The notes under the pieces: generated by a model | What the model saw: the letters and a program-made list of their open reading frames with translations, nothing else | The model's database searches: none | Told to the model about the DNA's origin: nothing | From: Agapanthus africanus | Taxonomy: Eukaryota > Streptophyta > Magnoliopsida > Asparagales > Amaryllidaceae | NCBI GenBank assembly: GCA_030015575.1 | Contig: CM057340.1 | Span: forward strand, 748,409,632-748,473,631 | Reading direction: 5' to 3' | Length of the DNA: 64,000 bases | Position numbers and translations under genes: made by a program | In this document: positions 49,446 to 62,451 of the stretch, piece after piece | How the letters are laid out: every line of letters starts with the position of its first letter | How positions within the stretch are numbered: the stretch's first letter is position 1

Positions 49446-50158
49446 AATGCCCCCACATCGTTGTTCTCACGTGTCTTGCACGTGAGTGCAACGCTGTCAC
49501 CTTTATAGCCGTTGGATCTGCTTAGGGAACGGGGAAGATGAACCGTTCCCCATCATGTCTTATAAATGTAGGGGTCTCGTCTCTGCAACGCCTTCGTTCC
49601 TTCATCTTCTTCCTTCTTTACTTTCTTTGAGAATTTAATTCTCTTCTTCAAAACTTAGTTCTCTGCCATTGCAATTCCAGAGTTAAACTCTGTTTGGAAA
49701 AATAGACCCTTTTAAGTAAAGATCTTGAATATCATAAAAACATTTTTCTTTAAAGAAAACCTCTGGATTTTAAATCCATCATAAGAGCTTTGCTCTCCTC
49801 TAAAACCCATCTCTTAGAGATCTAAAGATGTGATTTTTGAGTAGTAACTCTCAACACTTTGGGCATTCCTCTTGATTTCCTCTTTACAGGGGTTTCTGGA
49901 ATTTAATTCCACCGCATAAAAGGAATTTAATTCCTCACTGAAGAGCTTTGCTCTGAAGATCAATAGGACCCTTCGGTAATTTCCTTCGTTGATGTTCTTG
50001 AGCACATTTCATATGGTTGCACATTTTTTTTAATTTGTTGGATGTTTTAACAATTTTTTTATGAGGATGTCAAGAGTTGTTTAAAATCTCATGTCCGTTT
50101 CAATAAGCATTTTCTTGATCAGTTTGATCACCAAACTTTCACTGATTTTTCTTTTCAG
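49446..50158 (+). promoter_or_regulatory. Candidate promoter and leader, opposite strand to element D
   Basis: Just outside the LTR of D, the plus strand shows a G-box palindrome (CTCACGTG-TCTTG-CACGTGAG, 49467-49487) and TATAAATG (49561-49568). A CT-rich leader follows, with GAGAATTTAATTCTC and GGAATTTAATTCC palindromes, and a pyrimidine tract ending in CTTTTCAG at 50151-50158, which looks like a 3' splice site. This would drive a transcript into the open frame that follows. Inferred from motifs only. Confidence 0.45.
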
Positions 50159-50601
50159 ACACTATAGCCGCTCATCTGTATGATCTTGACGAAATTATTT
50201 CTTATGAAGACATTCGCGTACAAGGCTGTTGTCAAAACCAGGAGTTTACAGACGCCTAATGCGCTGAGATTATGAGTCGCTTCAATAAATACAACGGTCG
50301 ACTACTTTCTCATCGCTCCGCTCTTTTGAAGATCATTGTGGGAGCGATTTGGGAAGCACTTCCTGGATTTTACAAAGCCATGCCGCTTAGGGCACTGGAT
50401 GATGCCGAAGACAAGGTGCACTCAGTATATCTGATGGGCCTAATCTCAAAGAGGCGGCGAGATAATCTTGTTGATATCCTGCATCAAATTTTCCAACAGA
50501 AGACTATAATCTCTGCCTATCAGAGGACGAACAACATCAGCGAGGATCCTGACGCTTGCATTCGTGAGAGGATGCACACGAAAATGGTCAGAGAGGCCTG
50601 A
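50159..50601 (+). CDS. Unknown antisense frame 1 in the 3' region of element D
   Basis: The open part at 50272-50601 (109 codons) reads MSRFNKYNGRLLSHRSALLK and later LPGFYKAMPLRALDDAEDK, GLISKRRRDNL, ILHQIFQQKTIISAYQ. The stretch before it keeps resemblance to the second frame (FTDA). No known domain is recognised; the composition suggests a helical, soluble protein. It lies on the strand opposite to D's own transcription, between LTR and tandem repeats, where antisense frames have been reported in Retand-type Tat elements. Degraded. Not a host gene as far as I can see. Confidence 0.5.
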
Positions 50602-50665
50602 AGCATTTTAAACGGCCTTACTTCTGAATTTCTCAATCCATGTCCAGGGTTTAATATTTTACCAT

Positions 50666-53600
50666 TGTCACGCCCCGCTTCCCAGTGTACGGCGAAGGGG
50701 ACGCGGCGAGGTCCGCTACGTATGTACTCAGAAGTACATACACTAAGCGTATCTAAGCAATATAGAAATAAATACACAAGAGACAAGAGTATAAAAAAAA
50801 CAACAACTTTTATTTATTAACATTCTTTGTACAATACATGAAAAGCAAATACAACTAAAATAAAGATGCCTAAACAGTGGCATAACAGGAAATGAAAAAG
50901 TACTGAAAAGAAAAGTGTACAATGATACTACAGTGCAGGGTTCTCAATAAACTGCTCCAAGTCTTCTTGCGATGGCTCAACCTCTGCCGGGTCCAAAACA
51001 CCTGACGACATTCAAAGAAGAGAGAAACAGAATGTCGTCAGCGAACAGATCGCTCGATAAGTCCCAAAGGTAAGAGAGAAGTAGAGAAGACAGAATAAGA
51101 AGATACATTTTAAAGTGTAAACTATTGTTGTAATGTTATGTCAACGCTGTTGTTTGTAGCTTGGTACAGAAAAATGCCAGTGTATACGAGGGGGTCTCTA
51201 TATGCTAGAGACCAGGGCAAACAGAAAGTACAAGGAACCGTTAAGTCACGGTACAACAGCAACGGAATATAAATTAGGTGTCTTAATCTGACCACCTCGT
51301 GCCACCTTTAACACCTTCCGTACCAATCTACCCCTTAAACCCCGTAGTGTTTTAACAGTATTGTTGTATTGTTTTATGTAAGTTGGATGACTGATCAAAA
51401 CCATGATATCAGTAAACAGATTGTATCAGGTAATTGGAATAACGGAATAATGGATGTATATCCATGGTTTGATTCAGTCAAGTTGAATAGATTGTTAACT
51501 GGATTAAGGGATTCATGTGTTCATATTGAGTTGGATTAAAAAATATAGATTGACTTGAATCATATTCCAGTCAGAAATAATCAGACTCAAACCCGATTCA
51601 GACTAAAAGAAAAGTAATTTGAAGTTCTATAATTGTTAGGGTCCTTATTGTAATTTATAAAACTTGAGGGGGTTTTATGCAAAAATACTTTTGTATAGTT
51701 TTCAAGACACACCTCAAGTATTTATTAGTCATCTTTATAGTTATAATGAGTGTAAATTTAATTTGTGTTATTCTAGTGAATATATTTTAATAAAAGTATT
51801 AATTTATAATATTTATTTATTTGAAATTCATGGTATTTTAATGTAACTTTTAATCTTGTAATTTTTAGGAAAAGATGGAAACTTTATCTTATAATAAAAT
51901 AGGTGTTTAAATGATAAATATACATATGTTAATACATGAATAATTTTATATAAATATTTTATTTTCCAAAAATCTCATTTTTCTTAAATGTCGTATTTTA
52001 AACCTTTCGAGACCGAATGCTCCTTGCGGAGGTCTGAATCTCACACTACTAAGCTCGAGGGTGCATGATAAATCGTACAATCCCTAACGAGTTCCCCAAA
52101 GGTGGGTTGTAGTGGCGCTTTGCAAGGATTTAATAAATACTAATCATTTAGAAAACGGTTTTATAAAGATAAGGTATTTATTTGTAAAAGGATGTGAATT
52201 TCCGTATTTTAGTTTCTAGGGTTTCTTAAGCCAACTAGCCTATTTCTAAAGGTCTAAACGACAAGTCATTACAAGCCTCAAATCGTCTCTTCACCGCCAA
52301 TTGCGGCCAGGTAAGTGCCAGGTAAGTGGGAGGCTCTCCACTATAAGTAGTGGCCCTAATTAAGTAACCACTTGCCTTAGACACACTTGCCTAGACACCA
52401 CAAAGTCAGGTTTAGATAAACGATCGATGTCCATGACAAATCGTATTTTCCTTTTAAAAGATTTTGTTTTAAAATTGTATACAACTTAGAACTTTCAGAA
52501 AAGATTTATAAAGAAAATGGTATTTTAATGTAAAGTCTTGTATTTTCGTATTCTAAGTTTTGATGATACCAATTAGGGTTGTATTTGCGTGTGTGTGGAG
52601 GTAGGTCATTACCTCGTGATCTATTTTAAGGTATAGTGATTTTAGGGGTTAAATATGATAAACTAAACATGAGAGTATTTAAGTGAAAGAATACGGTATT
52701 TGCAAAAGTTATCATTTCATGTGTGAAAACTCATTCAAATTGATTTTTACAAGTTTAGTGGTCAAGATGAACATATTTAGGAATGATTGAATTGATTAGA
52801 AGAAGAAAAATAAACATTATGGTATTAATGTGAAAAAGAATACGATATTACAAAAAAGCTATCATTTCATGTGAGAAACTTTGTCCAAATTAATTGTTAT
52901 GTGATTAATAGTCATCATGAATATGTTTAGGTATTATGGAATTAGTGCCAAGTGAGATTTTGTAGAAAAACCGAATCGGAAATCGGTTTATTCCGATTTC
53001 CGTCGGGTTTCATAAGTTCGTATTTTTGAGAAGTAGAAAGAAGAAAAGAACGGGACTTACGGGCTTCGATCTATACTAAAGAGTATAGAGGAACTAGGTG
53101 AGTGGCCGAGGCGTTGTTTCGTCGCCGGTTGTTTCAAAGAACGTCGCCGGAATTCCGTCAGCGCTTCGCCGTGAACTCGGTTTCAAAGCACACTCTTCTT
53201 ATGAAAATTTCAAGAGAGTAAACCTAGTGTTTTGGGATGAGAGGGTAAAGGGTAGGGGGTCTATTTATAGGGTAGCTAGGGTAGGGTAGGTGAAAGGTTT
53301 TTATTTTAAAAAAAATTGTAAAAATAATAGAAAAATCATTAAAATTTGTAGTAAATAGGGTGTAATTATCATTCAGAAACTGATCTAATAAAATGGTGTA
53401 TACAGGGGGTTATGGAATGAAAAAAGCCACAAATTTCATTTTGGGGACTCGGCCGTCCGGCCGAGTCCGATGGTCGTCGAGCGTGGATTCGTCTGGCGTA
53501 GGCTCTGGTATACTCACTTTTTAGGGTTCAGTTCAACTTTTGGGAGTTATGGCCTGTGGACTGTTGGGCTTCCAAGAATTTTAAAAGAAAAATAATCTAA

Positions 53601-53795
53601 AAATAATATGGGGCAAGGGATTCGAAATCTGGTGGCTTGGTTCAGCAGTGCAAGGTGTTACCAATGAGCTACAAGCTCCTTCTTGTAATTATTATAGGAA
53701 AATAGATACTTAAAGTGATATCAGCAACATTAAATACTCCAAATATACTTCAAATTTAAATCAAATTTATGTATACAAAAATTAGAGTTGTTACA
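50666..53795 (-). repeat. 3' LTR of the Tekay/Del element
   Basis: It runs from TGTCACGCCCCGC to GTTGTTACA. A TATA box (CCCTATAAATAGACC on the minus strand) lies near 53257-53271. Short frames such as 53098-53289 are LTR sequence. Confidence 0.92.
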
Positions 53796-53850
53796 ATCTA
53801 TCCTCCTTACAAAAATTTCATCCTCGAAATTTACAACGTTTATTTGAGGA

Positions 53851-56800
53851 CTAGTTTACAAAAAGGTGAGGATATCTTGCACGCATTTCATCTTCCCTTT
53901 CCCACGTGGATTCTCCTGGAGTGTCTTTTCTCCACATTACCCGGACCAAGTTAACTTCCTTGTTCCGAAGTGTCTTCACTTTCCTGTCCAGGATTTCCAC
54001 AGGTTGTTGCTCACAAGACAGGTCGGGCTGTATAGTGAGCTCGGAATGATCAAGTACATGGCTGGGGTCACTCTCATACCTTCTGAGTTGCGATATGTGG
54101 AACACGTTATGCACTCCTTCTAATGAGGGTGGAAGCGCTAATCGGTATGCCACTTCACCGACTCGTTCGAGTATGTCGAACGGTCCAATGTATCTCGGAC
54201 TCAATTTACCCCGTCTTCCAAATCGGATCACTCCGCGGTTCGGAGATATCTTCAAGAATACATGGTCTCCTGGCTGGAACTCCAAGTGTCGTCTCTTTGC
54301 ATCAGCCCAGTGTTTCTGTCGATCATAGGCTATGCGCATCCTTTCCCTGATAGTACGAACCACATCAACAGTTGCTATTATCATCTCCGGTCCAAGAAGT
54401 TCCCTATCTCCGATGTCGTCCCAACTTAATGGCGATGACACTTCCTTCCATACAATACTGCAAAAGGTGCCATTCCTATGCTTGCTTGGTAGCTGTTGTT
54501 GTACGAAAACTCCACAAGATGTACGTGATCTTCCCACGATCCTTTGAAGTCTAGCATACATGCTCTGAGCATATCTTCCAAGATCTGAATAGTTCGTTCT
54601 GACTGACCATCTGTTTGTGGATGATAAGCCGTGCTGAAGTTCAGACTTGTTCCCAAGCTTGCTTGCAGACTCTGCCAAAATTGCGATCGGAACCTGGTGT
54701 CACGATCGGAGACAATGCAGACCGGTACTACATGAAGTCTCACAATTTCTTGTATGAGTTCATGGGTATCAGAGATAGTACATTATGAAGTGTTTAAATC
54801 TTAATTAGATTATTACCTCCATGTACTTCTTTGCTAATGTCTCAGTTGATTGGCCAACTCGAAATGGGATGAAGTGAGCCGACTTTGTGAGTCGATCCAC
54901 AATGACCCATATCGCATCGTTACCCTTTGTGCTGCGAGGAAGAGCAGTTACAAAGTCCATTGTGATGTGCTGCCACTTCCATTCTGGGATTGGTAACGGT
55001 TGAAGTAGTCCAGCTGTCCTGTGATGTGCAGCCTTTACTTGCTGACACACCAAGCATTTTGCGACGCTTCTGGCTACTTCACGCTTCATTCCATGCCACC
55101 AATAATTCTGACGTAGACCTTTGTACATTTTAGTACCTCCAGGATGTATTGAATAGGGAGAGCTGTGAGCTTCTTTCATTAACTCTTCCCGAACAGGACC
55201 TTTTGGTACACACAATCTGCTGCCGTTTCTCAAAGATCCATCTTCATGGATGATGAAATCTGTTCTGAGTCCATTCTCCACTTGTTCTCTGATCTTTTGC
55301 AACTTACATCGCTGGCATGAGCTGCTTTGATCTGATTGACAATGGTTGATTGAACTTGTAGATTCATCAAACTTGAAGCATTACCTGGCATGACTACTTC
55401 AATCTCCATCTGATATAAGTCTTGGTGAAGCTTCCACTGATCGGTGAGATTCATTGCTAATGGTTGGCGACTAAGAGCATCAGGTACTACATTCACCTTC
55501 TCTGGGTGATATTGCAAGTTGATGTCAAAGTCCGCCATGAGTTCTAACCATCTTCTCTGCCGCATATTCAACTCCTTCTGAGTAAACACATACTTTAAGC
55601 TCTTATGATCTGTATAGATGTTCACTCGTTCACCAAGTAAGTAGTGGCGCCAAATTTTGAGAGCAAAGATGACGGCTGCCAACTCCAGATCATGCGTCGG
55701 ATAATTGCGCTCACGAGTCTTCAGTTGTCTTGAAGCATAAGCCACAACCTTACCATGTTGATGTAGAACACATCCTAATCCCTTACCGGATGCATCGCAA
55801 TGCACTTTGAATCCTCCAGATTGATCCGGTATTACGAGAATAGGTGCAGATGTCAATCTTGACTTGAGTTCTACGAAAACTTGCTCGCATGCTTCTGACC
55901 ACACAAATTCTTCATCTTTACGTGTGAGCTTGGTCAGGGGCGTTGCTATTTTCGAAAAGCCTTCAATAAACCTTCTGTAATATCCAACTAAACCCAAGAA
56001 ACTTCGAATATCCTTCACCGACTTTGGTGTAGGCCATTCGCTAACTGCCGAAACTTTCGCTGGATCCACAGAGATTCCTTCTCCTGATACGATATGTCCA
56101 AGAAAACCAACTTGATTTAGCCAAAACTCGCACTTGCTGTACTTGGCATAAAGTTGATGTTGTCGAAGAGTTTTCAGGACAATTCGTAGATCTTCTGCAT
56201 GCTCTTTCCGACTCTTAGAATACACCAGGATGTCGTCGATGAAAATGACAACAAACCTGTCTAAGTACTCCCGGAAAACTTGATTCATAAGATTCATGAA
56301 GATCGCGGGTGCGTTGATCACTCCAATTGGCATTACTAGAAATTCGTAATGTCCATATCGAGTTCTGAAAGCTGTTTTGTGAATATCAGCTTCCTTGACT
56401 TTCACTTGATGATAACCTGAACGAAGATCCAATTTAGAGAAAACACAAGATCCACTTAGTTGATCAAATAAATCATCGATGCGCGGGAGTGGATACTTGT
56501 TCTTTATAGTGACTTCGTTCAAGGCCCTATAATCGATGCACATTCTGTATGAACCTTCCTTCTTCTTTACCAGTAGTACAGGTGCTCCCCAACTTGAAGT
56601 GCTGGGACGAATCCATCCTTTCGCCAGTAATTCGTCCAACTGTGTTCGGACTTCCTTCAATCCTTCCGGACTTAGTCTATAAGGTGCTTTGATCACCGGT
56701 TGTGCTCCTGGTACTAAATCAATACTGAATTCAAGAGCTCGATCGGGAGGCAAACCTGATATATCGTCAGGAAATACATCGTCGAACTCTCGAACCACAT

Positions 56801-57240
56801 CTGGTCTTGATTCTTCCTCAGCATAAGCTATTGCAACTACTGCTTCTCTTGGCTTCGCTTTGTAGGTACTTGGCTCTAGTGTACGGTCTCCGCTTTTAAA
56901 ATAGAAGACCGGATGGTCCGGAATCTCGAATACTACCCTCCTTTGACGACAGTCGATGGTAGCATAAAAGGTTCCAAGCCAGTCCATTCCTAGAACCACA
57001 TTGAAGTTCGGTATGTCCAGCACCTTGAAGTCAGCATAAAACTTTCGACTGCAGACGACGACTGGACACATGTTGTATCCCATAGTTGCCTTTAGAACGC
57101 CATTTCCGGAACTGACATTCCAGCTGGATACAAGCGGTGAAACTGGAATCGCATGGGTTCGGACAAACCGTTGCGACATAAAGCAATGTGATGCTCCAGT
57201 ATCAAAAAGTGCAAGTGCAGGGATTGAGGATACTAAGATT
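53851..57240 (-). pseudogene. pol region of the Tekay/Del element
   Basis: On the minus strand from right to left: protease (FDTGAS, near 57210), reverse transcriptase ([24 protein letters not shown] near 56225-56260), RNase H ([14 protein letters not shown] near 55790, YTDHKSL near 55610), integrase zinc region (HPGGTKMYKGL to CLVCQQVKAAH, 55160-55030), integrase core (ITMDFVTALPRS near 54960, VSDRDTRF near 54710, STAYHPQTDGQSERTIQ near 54620), and a chromodomain-like end (EILDRKVKTLRNKEVN to STWEREDEM, about 54005-53865). These make the copying and insertion enzymes. The region is split into several reading blocks. Confidence 0.9.
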
Positions 57241-57409
57241 GTACCTAAGGTATGTGGGATTTGTTTTAGGTATAAGAAATATGTGACTAAGTAGCGGATA
57301 GAAAAGCAAAGTTTGAAAAGAAAGGTTTACCAGTGATGACTTGGCCAGTGGCATCAGCTCCTTCCACGGACATCGTGAAAGCCTGGCGCCTTGGTACATT
57401 CCTCCTGGC

Positions 57410-58576
57410 CTAAGGAGCATTCCTCGGAACGTTCCTTTGAGCTTGATGGAACTGACGAGGAGGTGGTGCAGCTTGTGGTCTTCTGGGTAGTGCAGGTAGT
57501 GCAGGTCTGGGAGCAGGTGCCTGAAGAGCCGGTCGCTGCGGATAGGTAATTGCTGGCCTGGGTGCAGCAACTGGGTTCTGTCTTTGGGGACAAGACCCAA
57601 TATCGTGAGTAGCTGAGCCGCAGACTAAGCAAAGGCGGTTGGCTCGACGGCAGTCCTTCATTATATGTCCAGTTCTCTTGCAGTAGGTGCAAAAGGCTGG
57701 GCTAGGACGATGGGTTGGTACTCCGGGTCGCCTTGGCATGAAAGGTAGTCTGGATGAGGCTCCACCTACCATCTGGTTGGCAAGGCGTTTGACTCCTGCA
57801 GACTGGGGTCTGCCCCTCTCTTTTATCACTGCTTCATAACTGCGGGCAGCTTCTAGAGCATCCTCATGAGTCAGAAATTTTCCTGTGGCTAGAGCAGCCT
57901 TAATCTCTGTGTCCAAATCTTGTTGAAAGCGACGGGCTCTGATCTCGTCCGTCGGTATCAAGTGTGCCGCGAATCTGTTTAAAGATTGTGTTAGCTGTGT
58001 AGTATGTGATATTTAAAAATTGAACTATTGTGACATATCTTACCGGCTTAACATGGTGAATTCAGCATCGTATTCATCTACTGATTTATCCCACATTGAA
58101 CCCTGTTGTAGATGAATAAACTGCTGCTCCATTACAAACCTGGCAGTCACAGGGAAGTATTTCGCGTCGAACTTCTCGCGAAACGTTTTCCATTCAATCG
58201 GCTGTACCAGACGGCTTTCTTCCGCCTTCCACCAGTTGCGAGCATTATCCGTGAGCTGTAGTTTTGCTACACGGACCCAAGCGTTGTCTGGCACTTGAGC
58301 TGCTGCCAGATCGTCTTCGATGCTTTGTGCCCATTCTTCCGCTTCAAGAGGGCTTCCTTTACCAGAGAACTGCTTGGGGTGTAAAGCCCTGAATTGCTTT
58401 ACTCCCGGCGCATCGGTCTCAGGACGGTTCAAAAGTTGTTGCTGTCCCTCGAGAAGACTGCGGATCGCCTCAAATAGCATTGTTTGCTCGGTGGGTGGTG
58501 CAGGAACAGCTGGTGTAAGAGGTAGTGCTGAAGGGGTGTTGTTGACGTTGGTGCTGGTGTTGTTCGGGGAATCCAT
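57410..58576 (-). pseudogene. gag region of the Tekay/Del element
   Basis: It starts at 58576 with MDSPNNTSTNVNNTPS and continues with a retrotransposon gag domain (FSGKGSPLEAEEWAQSIEDD, NWWKAEESRL, FREKFDAKYFPVTAR). The second block (57961-57410) carries a CTYCKRTGHIMKDC zinc knuckle, a second CLVCGSATHDIGSC knuckle and a Pro/Arg-rich tail. It is the coat protein of the element. Confidence 0.88.
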
Positions 58577-58788
58577 AACCTTGAAGAAAAATTTGGGTTA
58601 GGACAGATTCAAATACATGAAATGATAAGATTCAAGGAATAGAAATTTGCAATATTCAAGGAACATGAATTGTAAAGAATGTTTTAGTTGCTGGTTCTTG
58701 TGTTATATTGCTTAGGTTGTTCACGCGGACCAGAACTGCATGACAGGGATTCATACAGCTCTGACCTGCATGGGCCACCAACAAAACC
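58577..58788 (-). other. Leader between 5' LTR and gag of the Tekay/Del element
   Basis: Short non-coding leader. I could not find a clear primer site at the LTR edge. Confidence 0.5.
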
Positions 58789-61700
58789 TATCACGCCCCG
58801 CTTCCCAGTGTACGGTGAAGGGGACGTGGCGAGGTCCGCTACGTATGTACTCAGAAGTACATACGCTAAGCGTATCTAAGCAATATAGAAATAAATAAAC
58901 AAGAGACAAGAGTATAAAAAGAACAACAACTTTTATTTATTAACATTCTTTGTACAATACATGAAAAGGAAATACAACTGAAATAAAGATGCCTAAACAG
59001 TGGCATAACAGGAAATGAAAAAGTACTGAAAAGAAAAGTGTACAATGATACTACAGTGCAGGGTCCTCAGTAAACTGCTCCAAGTCTTCTTGCGATGGCT
59101 CAACTTCTGCCGGGTCCAAAATACCTGACGACATTCAAAGAAGAGAGAAACAGAATGTCGTCAGCGAACAGATCGCTGGGTAAGTCCCAAAGGTAAGAGA
59201 GAAGTAGAGAAGACAGAATAAGAAGATACATTTTAAAGTGTAAATTATTGTTGTAATGTTATGTCAACGCTGTTGTTTGTAACTTGGTACAGAAGAATAC
59301 CAGTGTATACGAGGGGGTCTCTATATGCTAGAGACCAGGGCAAACGGTAAGTACAAGGAACCGTTAAGCCACGGTATAACAACAACGGAATATAGGTTAG
59401 GTGTCTTAATCTGACCACCTCGTACCACCTTTAACACCTTCCGTACCAATCTACCCCTTAAACCCCGTAGTGTTTTAACAGTATTGTTGTATTGTTTTAT
59501 GTAAGTTGGATGACTGATCAAAACCATGATATCAGTAAACGGATTGTATCAGGTAATTGGAATAACGGAATAATGGATGTATATCCATGGTTTGATTCAG
59601 TCAAGTTGAATAGATTGTTAACTGGATTCAGGGATTCATGTGTTCATATTGAGTTGGATTAAAAAATATAGATTGACTTGAATCATATTCCAGTCAGAAA
59701 TAGTCAGACTCAAACCCGAGTCAGACTAAAAGAAAAGTAATTTGAAGTTCTATAATTGTTAGGGTCCTTATTGTAATTTATAAAACTTGAGGGGGTTTAT
59801 GTAAAAATACTTTTGTATAGTTTTCAAGACACACCTCAAGTATTTATTATTCGTCTTTATAGTTATAATGAGTGTAAATTTTATTTGTGTTATTCTAGTG
59901 AATATATCTTAATAAAAGTATTAATTTATAATATTGATTTATTTGAAATTCATGGTATTTTAATGTAACTTTTAATCTTGTAATTTTTAGGAAAAGGTGG
60001 AAACTTTATCTTATAATAAAATAGGTGTTTAAATGATAAATATACATATGTTAATACATGAATAATTTTATATAAATATTTTATTTCCAAAAATCTCATT
60101 TTTCTTAAATGTCGTATTTTAAACCTTTCGAGACCGAATGCTCCTTGCGGAGGTCTGAATCTCGCACTACTAAGCTCGAGGGTGCACGATAAACCGTACA
60201 ATCCCTAACGAATTCTCCAAAGGTGGGTTGTAGTGGCGCTTTGCAAGGATTTAATAAATACTAATCATTTAGAAAACGGTTTTATAAAGATAAGGTATTT
60301 ATTTGTAAAAGGATGTGAATTTCCGTATTTTAGTTTCTAGGGTTTCCTAAGCCAACTAGCCTATTTCTAAAGGTCTAAACGACAATTCATTAGAAACCTC
60401 AAATCGCCTCTTCACCGCCAATTGCGGCCAGGTAAGTGCCAGGTAAGTGGGAGGCTCTCCACTACAAATAGTGGCCCTAATTAAGTAACCACTTGCCTTA
60501 GACACACTGCCTAAACACCACAAATTCAGGTTTAGATAAACGATCGATGTCCATGACAAATCGTATTTTTCTTTTAAAAGATTTTGTTTTAAAATTTTAT
60601 ACAACTTAGAACTTTCAGAAAAGGTTTATAAAGAAAATGCTATTTTAATGTAAAGTCTTGTATTTTCATATTCTAAGTTTTGATGATATCAATTAGGGTT
60701 GTATTTGCGTGTGTGTGGAGGTAGGTCATTACCTCGTGATCTATTTTAAGGTATAGTGAAGTTTAGGGGTTAAATATGATAAACTAAACATGAGGGTATT
60801 TAAGTGAAAGAATACGGTATTTGCAAAAGTTATCATTTCATGTGTGAAAACTCATTCAAATTGATTTTTACAAGTTTAGTGGTCAAGATGAAGATGTTTA
60901 GGAATGATTGAATTGATTAGAAAAAGAAAAATAAACATTATGGTATTAATGTGAAAAAGAATACGATATTACAAAAAAACTATCATTTCATGTGAGAAAC
61001 TTTGTCCAAATTAATTGTTATGTGATTAATAGTCATCATGAATATGTTTAGGTATTATGGAATTAGTGACAAGTGAGATTTTGTAGAAAAACCGAATCGG
61101 AAATCGGTTTGTTCCGATTTCCGTCGGGTTTCATAAGTTCGTATTTTTGAGAAGTACAAAGAAGAAAAGAACGGGACTTACGGGCTTCGATCTATACTAA
61201 AGAGTATAGAGGAACTAGGTGAGTGGCCGAGGCGTTGTTTCGTCGCCGGTTGTTTCAAAGAACGTCGCCGGAATTCCGTCAGCGCTTCACCGTGAACTCG
61301 GTTTCAAAGCACACCCTTCTTGTGAAAATTTCAAGAGAGTAAACCTAGTGTTTTGGGATGAGAGGGTAGAGGGTAGGGGGTCTATTTATAGGGTAGCTAG
61401 GGTAGGGTAGGTGAAAGGTTTTTATTTTAAAAAAATTTGTAAAAATAATAGAAAAATCATTAAAATTTGTAGTAAATAGGGTGTAATTATCATTCAGAAA
61501 CCGATCTAATAAAATGGTGTATACAGGGGGTTATGGAATGCAAAAAGCCACAAATTTCATTTTGGGGACTCGGCCGTCCGGCCGAGTCCGGTCGGCGGCG
61601 CCGGCCGATTCGGCCGGCCGAGCCCGGTGGTCGTCGGGCGTGGATTCGTCTGACGTAGGCTCTGGTATACTCACTTTTTAGGGTTCAGTTCAACTTTTGG

Positions 61701-61952
61701 GTGTTATGGCCTGTGGACTGTTGGGCTTCCAAGAATTTTAAAAGAATAATAATCTAAAAATAATGTGGGGCATGGTATTCAAACTCTGGTGGCTTGGTTC
61801 AGCAGTGCAAGGTGTTACCAATGAGCTACAAGCTCCTTCTTGTAATTATTGTAGGAAAATAGATACTTAAAGTGATATCAGCAACATTAAATACTCCAAG
61901 TATAGTTCAAATTTAAATCAAATTTATGTATACAAAAATTGGAGTTGTTACA
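58789..61952 (-). repeat. 5' LTR of the Tekay/Del element
   Basis: It is collinear with 50666-53795. The main length difference is a GC-rich stretch near 61588-61627 with GGCCGG-type palindromes that is absent from the other LTR. A TATA box lies near 61380-61394 on the minus strand. Confidence 0.92.
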
Positions 61953-61957
61953 ACCAT

Positions 61958-62451
61958 TGTAAACATTTTCTTTTATTTTTACACCATGTACAAGTTCTTA
62001 GAGTATGAATGACAAAACTTCATGTTTACCCTCCTTTCTTTTTGTGTTTACATGTGTTCTGTATGTGGTGTTGTTATATTGTTGTTGGTGTTCACGTGTT
62101 TTGCGCATGAGGCACCGCTGGGGATTTTAATCCTGCACTAGCGCCTATGCTCACGTGTTATGCACGTACGGTGCCGTTTTAGTTTTCAAAAGGGATCAAG
62201 GCTGGTGCTCACCTGCCATGCACGTGGGGCTCTGCTGATGAGGTCGTTTCGCCTTCCTACTCTGATTTCCATGAGTCGCCCTTTTCTTTTCCCATGCCCC
62301 CTTTTTTCCGACCTTGGGAATAGCTCCACCATACACGATGTTTTTTGTGCATAGCTTTGAATGCGTCTCTTTATCTCTTCATAACCTGAGGCTGCATCTT
62401 CCTTCTTCTCTTCAAAGAGTTTATTAACAGAACTCAAACAAACCCAGAGCT
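61958..62451 (+). promoter_or_regulatory. G-box-rich stretch before antisense frame 2 of element D
   Basis: This is element D sequence resuming after the Tekay/Del element. TTCACGTG, GCTCACGTGTTATGCACGTA and a CTCACCTGCCATGCACGTGG variant (62090-62230), plus GGGATTTTAATCC, recall the promoter-like stretch before antisense frame 1. No clear TATA box. Confidence 0.4.

Larger units (their letters stand above)
50666..61952 (-). mobile_element. Tekay/Del-type (chromovirus) Ty3/gypsy element inserted in element D
   Basis: LTRs of 3.13 kb (50666-53795) and 3.16 kb (58789-61952) flank gag and pol on the minus strand. ACCAT stands directly before (50661-50665) and after (61953-61957), a perfect target duplication. 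The minus strand next to the left LTR reads TTCGAGGATGAAATTTTTGT then AAGGAGGATAGAT, the family's purine-tract wording. Sampled LTR stretches differ by about 2-3%, so this is the youngest dated insertion here. The coding region is in about five blocks, so the copy looks broken, with about four or five interruptions. Confidence 0.93.

Noticed and set aside
53098-53289. A 63-codon frame repeated at 61219-61410
   Set aside because: Both copies lie at the same place in the two LTRs of the Tekay/Del element; duplicated because the LTRs are.
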